From Cellulomonas sp. SLBN-39 (GTDB taxonomy: Bacteria > Actinomycetota > Actinomycetes > Actinomycetales > Cellulomonadaceae): 64,000 nt of DNA. The notes beneath the pieces were generated by a model. That model had not been told where the DNA came from and did no database searches. It saw only the letters and a program-made list of their open reading frames with translations. Where the stretch lies: the NCBI RefSeq assembly GCF_006715865.1, contig NZ_VFOA01000001.1:3286001-3350000 (forward strand), given 5' to 3'. Positions 35,329-43,965 of this stretch are shown in pieces. The translations under genes were made by a program, and so were the position numbers. Numbering within the stretch: the stretch's first letter is position 1; each line of letters begins with the position of its first letter.

Positions 35329-37455
35329 GTGACGACCACCTCGGACCCGACCGGCTACACCGCCCGGCACCTGTCGGTGCTCGAGGGCCTCGAGGCCGTG
35401 CGCAAGCGCCCCGGCATGTACATCGGCACGACCGACAGCCGCGGGCTCATGCACTGCCTCTGGGAGATCATCGACAACTCGGTCGACGAGGCGCTCGGCG
35501 GTCACGGCGACCGCATCGCGGTGATCCTGCACGCGGACTCCTCGGTCGAGGTGCACGACAACGGCCGTGGCATCCCCGTGGACGTGGAGCCGAAGACGGG
35601 TCTGACCGGCGTCGAGGTCGTGCTCACCAAGCTCCACGCGGGGGGCAAGTTCGGCGGCGGCTCGTACGCCGCGTCCGGCGGCCTGCACGGCGTCGGTGCC
35701 TCGGTCGTCAACGCGCTGTCCGCGCGGCTCGACGTCGAGGTCGACCGCGGGGGTCGCACGCACCGCATGACGTTCCACCGCGGCGAGCCCGGTGTGTTCG
35801 ACGACAGCGCCGGCGTCGGGCCCGACGCCCCGTTCGAGCCGTTCGTCTCCGGCTCCGAGCTCGCCGTCGTCGGCAAGGTGCCGCGCGCGCGCACGGGGAC
35901 CCGGGTGCGGTACTGGGCGGACCGGCAGATCTTCTCCCCGTCGGCGACGTTCTCCTACGACGAGCTCGTGACCCGTGCCCGGCAGACGAGCTTCCTCGTG
36001 CCGGGCCTGGCGATCACGGTGCGCGACGAGCGCGGCCTGGCCGGGACCCCCGGCGAGCACGGCCCGCACGAGGAGACCTTCCTGCACACCGGCGGCGTCG
36101 TGGACTTCGTCGACCACCTCGCACCGGACGCCCAGGTCACCGACGTGTGGCACCTGACGGGCGAGGGCTCGTTCACCGAGACGGTGCCGGTGCTGGACGA
36201 GCGCGGCCACATGGCGCCGCGCGAGGTCGAGCGCCGGTGCGAGGTCGACGTCGCGGTCCGCTGGGGCACGGGCTACGCCACCGAGGTGCGCAGCTTCGTC
36301 AACATCATCGCCACCCCCAAGGGCGGCACGCACCTGGCCGGCTTCGAGGCCGGCCTGCTCAAGACGATCCGCACGCAGGTGACCGCGAACTCCCGCCGCC
36401 TGAAGGTGTCGACCAAGGACACCGCCGAGCGGATCGAGAAGGACGACGCCCTCGCCGGCCTCACCGCGGTGGTGACGGTGCGGCTCGCCGAGCCCCAGTT
36501 CGAGGGCCAGACCAAGGAGGTCCTCGGCACCGGGCCCGTGCGCGGCATCGTCGCCCGCGTCGTGGAGAAGGAGCTCACGGCGCTGCTGACGTCCACGCGC
36601 CGCGAGCACAAGGCCCAGTCCGCGCTGCTGCTCGACAAGGTCGTGGGGGAGATGCGGGCGCGGATCTCGGCCCGCAAGCAGAAGGAGATCTCGCGGCGCA
36701 AGAACGCGCTGGAGTCGTCGTCGCTGCCCGCCAAGCTCGCGGACTGCCGCATCGACGACGTCGCGCGCAGCGAGCTGTTCATCGTCGAGGGAGACAGCGC
36801 CCTCGGCACGGCCAAGCTCGCGCGCAGCTCGGACTACCAGGCGCTGCTGCCGATCCGCGGCAAGATCCTCAACGTCCAGAAGGCGTCCATCAGCGACATG
36901 CTGAAGAACGCGGAGTGCGCCTCGATCATCCAGGTCGTCGGCGCCGGGTCGGGTCGCACGTTCGACCTCGAGGCCGCGCGGTACGGGAAGATCGTGCTGA
37001 TGACCGACGCGGACGTCGACGGTGCGCACATCCGCACGCTGCTGCTCACGCTGTTCTTCCGGTACATGCGCCCGCTCGTCGAGGACGGTCGGGTCTACGC
37101 CGCCGTCCCGCCGCTGCACCGGATCGAGGTGCTCGGCTCCGGGTCGCGCAAGGGCGAGTACCTCTACACCTACTCGGAGGCCGAGCTCGCCACGACGCTG
37201 AAGAAGCTGGACCGTGCCGGTCGCCGCTACAAGGACGACATCCAGCGGTACAAGGGTCTGGGCGAGATGGACGCCGACCAGCTCGCCGAGACGACGATGG
37301 ACCCCCGCTTCCGCACGCTGCGGCGCGTGACCGTCGACGCCGCCGCCCGCGCCGAGCAGGTGTTCGAGCTGCTGATGGGCTCGGACGTCGCGCCCCGCAA
37401 GGACTTCATCGTCGCCGGCGCGCAGGACCTCGACCGCTCCCGCATCGACGCCTGA
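35329..37455 (+). CDS. parE: Type IIA topoisomerase B subunit (ParE-type)
   Basis: ATPase subunit of topoisomerase IV, which separates daughter chromosomes. The 708 residues begin with the GHKL ATPase (RKRPGMYIGTTDSRGLMHCL, EIIDNSVDEALGG, VHDNGRGIPVDVEPKTG, GLHGVGASVVNALS), then the transducer (QTKEVLGTGP) and the TOPRIM domain (LFIVEGDSALGTAKLARSS, MTDADVDGAHIRTLLLTLFF) ending RYKGLGEMDADQL. It is parE rather than gyrB by its place next to rpoD (as SCO5822 in Streptomyces), and the variant EGDSALGTAK where gyrase has EGDSAGGSAK. parC is not adjacent. GTG 35329 is leaderless. Confidence 0.88.
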   Translation: MTTTSDPTGYTARHLSVLEGLEAVRKRPGMYIGTTDSRGLMHCLWEIIDNSVDEALGGHGDRIAVILHADSSVEVHDNGRGIPVDVEPKTGLTGVEVVLTKLHAGGKFGGGSYAASGGLHGVGASVVNALSARLDVEVDRGGRTHRMTFHRGEPGVFDDSAGVGPDAPFEPFVSGSELAVVGKVPRARTGTRVRYWADRQIFSPSATFSYDELVTRARQTSFLVPGLAITVRDERGLAGTPGEHGPHEETFLHTGGVVDFVDHLAPDAQVTDVWHLTGEGSFTETVPVLDERGHMAPREVERRCEVDVAVRWGTGYATEVRSFVNIIATPKGGTHLAGFEAGLLKTIRTQVTANSRRLKVSTKDTAERIEKDDALAGLTAVVTVRLAEPQFEGQTKEVLGTGPVRGIVARVVEKELTALLTSTRREHKAQSALLLDKVVGEMRARISARKQKEISRRKNALESSSLPAKLADCRIDDVARSELFIVEGDSALGTAKLARSSDYQALLPIRGKILNVQKASISDMLKNAECASIIQVVGAGSGRTFDLEAARYGKIVLMTDADVDGAHIRTLLLTLFFRYMRPLVEDGRVYAAVPPLHRIEVLGSGSRKGEYLYTYSEAELATTLKKLDRAGRRYKDDIQRYKGLGEMDADQLAETTMDPRFRTLRRVTVDAAARAEQVFELLMGSDVAPRKDFIVAGAQDLDRSRIDA

Positions 37456-37477
37456 CGCGCGTCCGCCCGCAATGTGC

Positions 37478-37503
37478 TGGCCCGGGGCGCCCGCCCCGGG
37501 CCA
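37478..37503 (+). terminator. Hairpin after parE
   Basis: A 12-bp perfect arm pair, 37478-37489 with 37492-37503; the tight centre must open to a 4-nt loop. It ends 11 nt before the next start codon. Confidence 0.6.
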
Positions 37504-37513
37504 CGCTGGTGCC

Positions 37514-38545
37514 ATGACCGGGACCACCGAGACCGCACCCCTGGCCGTCCGCGCCGCCGCACCGACCGTCCTCGACGAGCCGTCGTCCGCGTCCGGCCTG
37601 ACGTGGCGTCCCCTCGCGGCGACCGACGCGGCCGAGCTCGGCGCGCTCACCGCCGTCGTGGAGGACGCCGACGGGGTGCCGTACCGGACGGCGGTCGAGG
37701 AGGTCGTCGACGAGCTCGAGGCCCCGTGGCGCGACCTGGCGCTCGACACCCGGGTCGGCGTCGACGCCGACGGGCGGATGCGGGCCTGGATGGGCGTCGA
37801 CGCCCCGCCCGGCGACGAGTCGGTCGTCCGTGTCTTCCTCGGGGGCGGGGTCGACCCCGCGTGGCGGGGTCGCGGTGTCGGCCGCGAGCTCGTGCGGTGG
37901 GGGACGGGGCGGGCGCGGCAGGTGCTGGCGACGTGCGGCAAGGACGCGCCCGCGCGGATCGCGGCCCATGCGGAGGACGTCGCCACGGGCACGGTCCGCC
38001 TCTACCGTGCTGCGGGACTGACCCCGATCCGGTACTACACCGAGATGGGCCGCCCGCTGTCCGGGCCGCTGCCGCCGGTCCCCGCGCTCGACGGTCTCCG
38101 GGTCGTGCCGTGGAGCCCCGAGCTCGACGACGCCGTCCGCCTGGCCCACAACGAGGCGTTCGCCGACCACTGGGGCAGCGAGCCGCGCACCGCCGAGCAG
38201 TGGAGCCAGGGGCGGTCGATGTTCGCCCCGACGTGGAGCTTCGTCGCGGTCGACGACTCCGGCGAGGTCGTCGGCTACGCGCTGTCCGGCCGGTTCGAGC
38301 AGGACTGGGAGGTCGCCGGCTACCGCTCGGGGTACACCGAGCTGCTCGGGGTGCGCCGCGCGTGGCGGGGTCGGAAGGTCGCCGTGGCGCTGCTCGCCAC
38401 GGTGATGCGCGCGTACGCCGCCGACGGCATGGCGTATGCCGAGCTCGGTGTCGACACCGCCAACCCGTCGGGTGCGCACGGGCTGTACGCCTCGCTCGGG
38501 TACGAGGTCGCGCACTCCTCGACGATGCTCAGCATCGAGGTGTGA
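37514..38545 (+). CDS. Tandem GNAT acetyltransferase (MshD-like layout)
   Basis: 343 residues with two GNAT folds. Domain 1 (about 30-180): VDPAWRGRGVGRELVRWGTG carries the acetyl-CoA pyrophosphate loop (RGRGVG). Domain 2 (about 195-340): GVRRAWRGRKVAVALLATVM has a looser loop (RGRKVA), followed by ELGVDTANPSGAHGLYASLG. The double layout and the C-terminal VDTANP-GLYxSLGY motif recall mycothiol synthase MshD, but the similarity is general; other acetyltransferases share it. No mycothiol genes are near. ATG 37514 lies 11 nt after the parE hairpin; CACGCT 6 nt upstream hints at a weak leaderless promoter. Confidence 0.8.
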   Translation: MTGTTETAPLAVRAAAPTVLDEPSSASGLTWRPLAATDAAELGALTAVVEDADGVPYRTAVEEVVDELEAPWRDLALDTRVGVDADGRMRAWMGVDAPPGDESVVRVFLGGGVDPAWRGRGVGRELVRWGTGRARQVLATCGKDAPARIAAHAEDVATGTVRLYRAAGLTPIRYYTEMGRPLSGPLPPVPALDGLRVVPWSPELDDAVRLAHNEAFADHWGSEPRTAEQWSQGRSMFAPTWSFVAVDDSGEVVGYALSGRFEQDWEVAGYRSGYTELLGVRRAWRGRKVAVALLATVMRAYAADGMAYAELGVDTANPSGAHGLYASLGYEVAHSSTMLSIEV

Positions 38546-38636
38546 GCATCCGCCTGCCGACCCGCCCGGGGCGCCCCGTGCCGCCCCCGTCCGGGACAGA
38601 CCTCGTCGGGCGGCGCGGCGCGCGGCCTGCGCCGGT

Positions 38637-38642
38637 TAGGGT
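38637..38642 (+). promoter_or_regulatory. Leaderless-type -10 of the ABC ATPase gene
   Basis: TAGGGT, 8 nt, then ATG at 38651. A GTG at 38645 in the same frame is too close to the -10 to be transcribed. Confidence 0.55.
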
Positions 38643-38650
38643 CTGTGCCC

Positions 38651-39460
38651 ATGACCGACGTGCTCGACCTGCAGGCCGTGACGATCCGCCGAGGGACGAC
38701 GACGATCCTCGACGACCTCTCCTGGACGGTCCGTGAGGGGGAGCGCTGGGTGGTCCTCGGCCGCAACGGCGCCGGCAAGACCACGCTGCTGCAGGTGGCG
38801 TCGGGCCGCATGCACCCGACGAGCGGTGCCGCCGAGCTGCTGGGCTCGCGCCTCGGCGCGACCGACGTGTTCGAGTTGCGCCCGCGCATCGGGCTGTCGA
38901 GCGCCGCGCTCGCTGACCGGATCCCGTCAGGGGAGACCGTCCGTGACGTCGTGCTCACCGCGGCGTACGGGGTCACCGGGCGGTGGCGCGAGGCGTACGA
39001 GGAGGTCGACGAGTCCCGCGCGGGCGACCTGCTCGCGGCGTTCGGCGTGGACCACCTCGCGGACCGGTTCTTCGGCACCCTCTCCGAGGGGGAGCGCAAG
39101 CGCGTGCAGATCGCCCGGGCGCTCATGAGCGACCCCGAGCTGCTGCTGCTCGACGAGCCCGCCGCGGGCCTGGACCTGGGCGGCCGCGAGGAGCTCGTGG
39201 GGGCGCTGGCCGAGCTGGCGCGCGACCCGCGCTCGCCCGCGCTCGTGCTGGTGACGCACCACGTCGAGGAGATCCCCCCGGGGTTCACGCACCTGCTGCT
39301 GCTGCGGCAGGGGCGTGTGCACGCCGCCGGGCCGATCGTCGACGTCCTCACGGCCGAGAACCTCTCGGGGGCGTTCGACGTGAGCCTGCGCCTCGACCAC
39401 GCCGACGGCCGCTGGTCGGCCCACGCGGTGACGAGCACGGCGGTCCGCGGCGCGCACTGA
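38651..39460 (+). CDS. ABC transporter ATP-binding protein (stand-alone)
   Basis: 269-residue ATPase with Walker A GRNGAGKTTLLQ, signature LSEGERKRVQIARAL (LSEGE in place of LSGGQ), Walker B LLLLDEPAAGLD and switch His (VLVTHHVEEIPPGFTHLLLL). The closest type is the ModF/YlmA family of soluble ABC ATPases (EGERKRVQIARALM is typical), which have no membrane partner; none is found here. Start ATG 38651 is fixed by the leaderless signal. The C-terminal 30 residues are specific. Role unknown: a non-transport ATPase or a subunit with an unlinked permease. Confidence 0.85.
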   Translation: MTDVLDLQAVTIRRGTTTILDDLSWTVREGERWVVLGRNGAGKTTLLQVASGRMHPTSGAAELLGSRLGATDVFELRPRIGLSSAALADRIPSGETVRDVVLTAAYGVTGRWREAYEEVDESRAGDLLAAFGVDHLADRFFGTLSEGERKRVQIARALMSDPELLLLDEPAAGLDLGGREELVGALAELARDPRSPALVLVTHHVEEIPPGFTHLLLLRQGRVHAAGPIVDVLTAENLSGAFDVSLRLDHADGRWSAHAVTSTAVRGAH

Positions 39461-39545
39461 CGGTCCCGGGATCGTGGGCCGGCACGGACGCCGACGGACC
39501 GGGCGGCGGACGCCCGTCCGACCACGCGCGGGCAAAGACGTCGTC

Positions 39546-39551
39546 TAGGAT
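39546..39551 (+). promoter_or_regulatory. Candidate -10 of the nfeD gene
   Basis: TAGGAT, 48 nt before the ATG, which has its own GGAGG site. Confidence 0.45.
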
Positions 39552-39599
39552 CGTCACAGGATCCGTGCGGTGGTCCGTCGACCGGTGGAGGTGGGCACG

Positions 39600-40070
39600 A
39601 TGGGGTGGCTCTGGTGGGTCGGCGGAGCGCTCGCGCTGGGCGTCCTCGAGATGATCTCGCTGGACCTGGTCCTCATCATGCTCGCCGGCGGGGCGCTCGC
39701 CGGTGCCGTGGCGGCGGGTCTGGGCGCACCCGTGATCGTCCAGGTGGTCGTCGCGGCGGTGACCGCCGCGGTGCTGCTGTTCACGCTGCGCCCGTGGCTG
39801 CTGGGCCACCTGCGCCGGCGCGTGCCGCTGCAGGAGACGAACGTGCACGCCCTGGTCGGCCGGGACGCGGTCACCGTGGCGAGCGTCGACGGCGTCACCG
39901 GTCGGGTCAAGCTGGCCGGCGAGGTGTGGAGCGCGCGCACCGCGGACGGCACCACGCTCCCGCCCGGCACGCCGGTGGTGGTGGCGCGGATCGACGGCGC
40001 GACGGCCGTGGTCGGTCCCGCGCCCGCGTCCGCCGGTGACGCCGCCGTGCGAGGTCCGCTGACCGCCTGA
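39600..40070 (+). CDS. NfeD-like membrane protein
   Basis: A 156-residue partner of SPFH proteins. Two to three membrane helices (GWLWWVGGALALGVLEMISL, VLIMLAGGALAGAVAAGLGA, IVQVVVAAVTAAVLLFTLRP) are followed by a C-terminal OB-fold: LVGRDAVTVASVDGVTGRVK, LAGEVWSARTADGTTLPPGT and VARIDGATAVV. No N-terminal serine protease domain, so it is the short NfeD1b form. GGAGG precedes the ATG at 39600. The next gene encodes the SPFH partner 133 nt downstream; the pair forms membrane microdomain scaffolds. Confidence 0.88.
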   Translation: MGWLWWVGGALALGVLEMISLDLVLIMLAGGALAGAVAAGLGAPVIVQVVVAAVTAAVLLFTLRPWLLGHLRRRVPLQETNVHALVGRDAVTVASVDGVTGRVKLAGEVWSARTADGTTLPPGTPVVVARIDGATAVVGPAPASAGDAAVRGPLTA

Positions 40071-40203
40071 CCGTGAGGGCCCGCGGTGCCCCGCAGGGCC
40101 GCACGGTGCCGGTGCACGACAGCACGTCCGTCCGACCGACTTCGGCCCGGGGGCTCCGGGTCGCCGTACCGTGCCGCCGCCGGCGGCCCCACCTGGAGGT
40201 GTC

Positions 40204-41382
40204 ATGACCGGATCCGAGCCGGGTCAGATCGCTGCGTTCGTCGTCCTCGCGCTCGTCGTCGTCTTCGTCGTCGTCGCCCTCGTCCGTGCGGTTCGTGTCG
40301 TCCCGCAGGCCGAGGCGATGCTGGTCGAGCGGCTGGGGCGCTACTCGCGGACCATGGACGCCGGACTGCACCTGCTGATCCCCTTCATCGACCGCGTGCG
40401 CGCGCGCGTGGACCTGCGCGAGCAGGTCGTCTCGTTCCCGCCGCAGCCGGTGATCACGTCGGACAACCTCGTGGTCAGCATCGACACCGTCATCTACTTC
40501 CAGGTGACGTCCCCGAAGGACGCGGTCTACGAGATCGCGAACTACATCCAGGGCATCGAGCAGCTCACCGTCACCACGCTCCGCAACGTCATCGGGTCGA
40601 TGGACCTCGAGCAGACGCTGACCAGCCGTGACCAGATCAACGGCCAGCTGCGCGGCGTGCTCGACGAGGCGACCGGGCGCTGGGGCATCCGCGTGAACCG
40701 GGTCGAGCTCAAGGCGATCGACCCGCCGGCGTCGGTGCAGGGCTCGATGGAGCAGCAGATGCGCGCCGAGCGGGACCGCCGTGCGGCGATCCTCACGGCC
40801 GAGGGCGTCAAGCAGTCGCAGATCCTCACGGCCGAGGGCGAGAAGCAGGCCGCGATCCTGCGCGCCGAGGGCGAGGCGCAGTCCGCGATCCTGCGGGCCG
40901 AGGGTGAGTCCCGCGCGATCCTGCAGGTCTTCGACGCCGTGCACCGCGGCGACGCGGACCCCAAGCTGCTGGCCTACCAGTACCTGCAGACGCTGCCGAA
41001 GATCGCCTCGAGCCCGTCGAACAAGATGTGGTTCCTGCCGGCCGAGCTCAGCGGCGCGCTGGGCTGGCTGTCGAAGGGCTTCTCGGGCGGCGAGGGCGAC
41101 GGGCCCGACTACACGCCGCGCCCGGCGGGCAGCTCTCCGCTGGCCGAGGGCGACCTGCCGCCGGTCTCGCTGACCGACCCGAGCGAGGCGCTCGCGGAGG
41201 CGCGGCGCGAGTCGGCCGCCGCCACGGCGGACGCGACCAGCGCCGGCAACCTCAGCGGTGTGCCGTTCGACCCGTCGGCCGAGCGCGGGCAGCGCCCGGG
41301 CGTCGGCCCGGTGCCCCGCACGGCCCCGCCGGCCGCCGCGGCGCCGGTCGAGGACGCACCGCCCGCCGGGCCTGCCGTCTGA
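40204..41382 (+). CDS. SPFH-domain (stomatin/prohibitin-like) membrane protein
   Basis: 392-residue scaffold protein. An N-terminal membrane helix (IAAFVVLALVVVFVVVALVR) leads into the SPFH domain: VRVVPQAEAMLVERLGRYSR, GLHLLIPFIDRVRARVDLRE, PVITSDNLVVSIDTVIYFQV and GIRVNRVELKAIDPPASVQ. A coiled stretch follows with an eleven-residue motif (ILTAEGVKQSQ, then ILTAEGEKQAA, ILRAEGEAQSA, ILRAEGESRAI). The last 100 residues are Pro/Ala-rich and disordered. It belongs to the QmcA-like type paired with NfeD upstream. TGGAGGTGTC is the ribosome-binding site. Substrate or client is unknown. Confidence 0.9.
   Translation: MTGSEPGQIAAFVVLALVVVFVVVALVRAVRVVPQAEAMLVERLGRYSRTMDAGLHLLIPFIDRVRARVDLREQVVSFPPQPVITSDNLVVSIDTVIYFQVTSPKDAVYEIANYIQGIEQLTVTTLRNVIGSMDLEQTLTSRDQINGQLRGVLDEATGRWGIRVNRVELKAIDPPASVQGSMEQQMRAERDRRAAILTAEGVKQSQILTAEGEKQAAILRAEGEAQSAILRAEGESRAILQVFDAVHRGDADPKLLAYQYLQTLPKIASSPSNKMWFLPAELSGALGWLSKGFSGGEGDGPDYTPRPAGSSPLAEGDLPPVSLTDPSEALAEARRESAAATADATSAGNLSGVPFDPSAERGQRPGVGPVPRTAPPAAAAPVEDAPPAGPAV
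40790..40921 (+). repeat. Four 33-bp in-frame repeats in the SPFH gene
   Basis: The sequence encoding ILxAEGxxQxx recurs four times in tandem (period 33 bp, 11 residues), the expected hendecad pattern of a straight coiled coil. End points are approximate. Confidence 0.7.
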
Positions 41383-41399
41383 CCCGGCTCTCCACCTGA

Positions 41400-41432
41400 C
41401 GGCGCCGGCACCCCCCACGGGTGCCGGCGCCG
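41400..41432 (+). terminator. Terminator hairpin after the SPFH gene
   Basis: A 13-bp perfect stem, 41400-41412 with 41420-41432, 7-nt loop, 18 nt past the stop. Confidence 0.75.
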
Positions 41433-41491
41433 CGTCGTCCGTCCGGGCGTGGGCACCGGGCGGCACGCTCCCGCCGCGCCAGCCTGGGCAG

Positions 41492-41521
41492 TTGCTGAGT
41501 GAGCGCTCACTCACTTACTGT
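41492..41521 (+). promoter_or_regulatory. Promoter of the TetR/ABC operon
   Basis: -35 TTGCTG (41492-41497), 18 nt, -10 TACTGT (41516-41521), then 6 nt to the GTG at 41528: a leaderless promoter with both hexamers visible. Confidence 0.65.
41496..41513. promoter_or_regulatory. 18-bp palindromic operator (TetR autoregulation)
   Basis: TGAGTGAGCGCTCACTCA is a perfect palindrome filling the space between -35 and -10, 15 nt before the TetR start codon. Binding there would block polymerase; the adjacent TetR is the obvious ligand. Confidence 0.75.
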
Positions 41522-41527
41522 CGGCGG

Positions 41528-42229
41528 GTGCCCACCGACCAGCGCACCGGGCGCGCCGCGCCCCTGCCCCCCGCCGAACGACGCCGCGCGATCCTGCGCG
41601 CCGTCCGCCCCGTGGTGGCCGAGCGTGGCCTGGAGGTCACGACCCGCGAGCTCGCCGAGGCGGCCGGCGTCGCCGAGGGGACCCTCTTCCGGGTGTTCGC
41701 CGACAAGCGGGCGCTGCTGCGCGAGGCCGCGCTGGACGCCGCCGACGCGTCCGAGGCGGTCGCCGACCTGGCCGCGATCGACGCGAGCGCGCCCCTGGAG
41801 CGCCGGCTGTGCCAGGTCGTCGAGGTCACGGTCGCCCGCGTCGAGCGGGTCATGGTGTGGATGTCGCTGGTCCACCGCCTCGGCCCCGACGATTCCGCCC
41901 ACGAGGACGCCGCGCAGGCCCACCGTGCGTGGGCCGCGCGGCAGCGTGACGCGCGCGCCGCCGTCCACGACGAGCTGGCGCGTCTGCTCGCCCCGGACGC
42001 CGCGCGGCTGCGCATGCCGGTGGCCGACGCGGTCGAGCTGCTGGACGCGCTGCTGCTGGGTGTCGTCGTGCGCGGGGAGCAGGACCGTCGCCGCGGCGTC
42101 GACGCCCAGCCCCTGGCACCCGCCCGCCTGGTCGACCTGCTCCTGCACGGTGTCCTCGCCGACACCGCTCCCGCCGTGACCGACACACCCCCCGCCCCCG
42201 ACCGGAAGGACGGCGCCGACCCATGCTGA
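41528..42229 (+). CDS. TetR-family repressor of the ABC exporter operon
   Basis: 233-residue regulator. The N-terminal helix-turn-helix reads VTTRELAEAAGVAEGTLFRV with FADKRALLREA after it, the standard TetR form; the C-terminal domain (about 70-215) is helical and unique, as expected for a ligand pocket. GTG 41528 is set by the leaderless promoter; upstream in-frame codons lie inside the SPFH gene. Its stop overlaps the first exporter gene (ATG 42223, stop 42227-42229). This overlap and the palindrome in its own promoter indicate that it represses itself and the exporter until a substrate binds. Confidence 0.88.
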   Translation: MPTDQRTGRAAPLPPAERRRAILRAVRPVVAERGLEVTTRELAEAAGVAEGTLFRVFADKRALLREAALDAADASEAVADLAAIDASAPLERRLCQVVEVTVARVERVMVWMSLVHRLGPDDSAHEDAAQAHRAWAARQRDARAAVHDELARLLAPDAARLRMPVADAVELLDALLLGVVVRGEQDRRRGVDAQPLAPARLVDLLLHGVLADTAPAVTDTPPAPDRKDGADPC

Positions 42230-43965
42230 TGCGCCTGCTCCGCGAGCACCTGCGCCCCTACCGGGCCGCCGTCGTCGCGGTCCTCGTCCTGCAGCTCGTG
42301 CAGACCCTCGCGACGCTGTGGCTGCCCAGCCTCAACGCCGACATCATCGACGACGGGGTCGCCCAGGGCGACACCGCCACCATCTGGCGGATCGGCGGCG
42401 TGATGCTCGCCGTGAGCCTCGTCCAGGTCGTCGCCGCGATCGCCGCCGTCGGCATCGGCGCCCGCACCGCCATGGCGTTCGGCCGTGACGTGCGGGGCCG
42501 GCTGTTCGACCGCGTGCAGGCGTTCTCGCAGCAGGAGATGGGCGGGTTCGGCGCGCCGACGCTCATCACCCGCACCACGAACGACGTGCAGCAGGTGCAG
42601 ATGGTCGTGCTCATGACCTTCGTGTTCCTCGTCATGGCGCCGCTCATGCTGATCGGCGGCGTGATCATGTCGCTGCACGAGGACGTGCCGTTGTCCGGGC
42701 TGCTGCTCGTCGTGGTGCCGGTGCTCGTGGTCGCGATCGGGCTGATCGTGTCGCGGATGGTGCCGTGGTTCCGCCGCATGCAGCAGCGGATCGACGCCGT
42801 GAACCGGGTGATGCGCGAGCAGCTCACGGGCGTGCGGGTGGTGCGGGCGTTCGTGCGCGAGCGCGCCGAGGCCGCGCGCTTCGACGTCGCCAACCGTGAC
42901 CTGTACACGGCATCGCTGGCCACGGGCCTGCTCATGGCCCTGATGTTCCCGCTGGTCATGCTCGTGATGAACGTGTCCAGCGTCGGCGTGGTCTGGTTCG
43001 GCGCCCGTCGGGTCGACGCCGGCGAGATGCAGATCGGTGCGCTCATCGCGTTCCTCAGCTACATCATGTTCGTGCTCATGGCGGTGATGATGAGCTCGAT
43101 GATGGTCGTCATGGTCCCGCGGGCCATGGTGTCCGCCGAGCGCATCGGCGAGGTCCTCGACGCCGAGCCCACCGTGCTGCCGCCGCAGCAGCCCGTCGCG
43201 TTCCCCACCGACCCGACCGCCGGGGGGCGGCTGGAGCTGCGGGACGTCGAGTTCCGGTACCCGGGCGCGGAGGAGCCGGTGCTCCAGGGCGTGTCGTTCG
43301 TCGCCGAGCCGGGCCGTACCACGGCCATCATCGGCTCCACGGGGGCGGGCAAGAGCACCCTGCTCAACCTCGTGCCGCGGCTGTACGACGTGACGGGCGG
43401 CCGGGTCCTCGTCGACGGCGTCGACGTGCGCGACGCCGAGCCGGACGCCCTGTGGTCGCGGGTCGGGCTGGTCCCGCAGCGGCCCTACCTGTTCTCGGGC
43501 ACCGTGGCCAGCAACCTGCGCTTCGGACGGCCCGACGCGACGGACGACGAGCTGTGGGCCGCGCTCGAGGTCGCACAGGCGCGCGACTTCGTCGAGGCGC
43601 TCGCCGAGCAGCTCGAGGCCCCCGTCGCGCAGGGTGGCACGAACCTCTCGGGCGGGCAGCGCCAGCGGTTGGCGATCGCCCGGGCCCTGGTCCGCCGACC
43701 GCGCGTGTACCTGTTCGACGACTCGTTCTCCGCCCTGGACTACGCGACCGACGCGGCCCTGCGCGCGGCGCTCGTGCCGTGGACCCGCGACGCGACCGTG
43801 CTGGTGGTGGCGCAGCGGGTGGCGACGATCCGCGACGCCGACCGCATCCTCGTCCTCGACGACGGCCGCGTCGTCGGCGACGGCACCCACGACGAGCTCC
43901 TGGCGGGCAACGCCACGTACCAGGAGATCGTGTACTCGCAGCTGAGCGCGCAGGAGGCGGCATGA
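42223..43965 (+). CDS. ABC exporter half-transporter with degenerate ATP site (subunit 1)
   Basis: 580 residues: six membrane helices (about 15-310) and a nucleotide-binding domain (about 330-575). Walker A GSTGAGKSTLL and signature LSGGQRQRLAIARAL are intact. Walker B reads VYLFDDSFSALD, with Asp where the catalytic Glu should be, and the switch His is Gln (VVAQRVATI). This is the pattern of the non-hydrolytic subunit of heterodimeric exporters such as TM287/288 and BmrCD. Start ATG 42223 overlaps the TetR end; ATG 42229 is possible. Its stop overlaps subunit 2 (ATGA). Probable role: drug or lipid export. Confidence 0.9.
   Translation: MLMRLLREHLRPYRAAVVAVLVLQLVQTLATLWLPSLNADIIDDGVAQGDTATIWRIGGVMLAVSLVQVVAAIAAVGIGARTAMAFGRDVRGRLFDRVQAFSQQEMGGFGAPTLITRTTNDVQQVQMVVLMTFVFLVMAPLMLIGGVIMSLHEDVPLSGLLLVVVPVLVVAIGLIVSRMVPWFRRMQQRIDAVNRVMREQLTGVRVVRAFVRERAEAARFDVANRDLYTASLATGLLMALMFPLVMLVMNVSSVGVVWFGARRVDAGEMQIGALIAFLSYIMFVLMAVMMSSMMVVMVPRAMVSAERIGEVLDAEPTVLPPQQPVAFPTDPTAGGRLELRDVEFRYPGAEEPVLQGVSFVAEPGRTTAIIGSTGAGKSTLLNLVPRLYDVTGGRVLVDGVDVRDAEPDALWSRVGLVPQRPYLFSGTVASNLRFGRPDATDDELWAALEVAQARDFVEALAEQLEAPVAQGGTNLSGGQRQRLAIARALVRRPRVYLFDDSFSALDYATDAALRAALVPWTRDATVLVVAQRVATIRDADRILVLDDGRVVGDGTHDELLAGNATYQEIVYSQLSAQEAA

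Noticed and set aside
34861-37992. 1043-codon minus-strand frame opposite parE
   Set aside because: Only its last 74 codons are real (DUF7455); the rest is antisense to parE and the GNAT gene.
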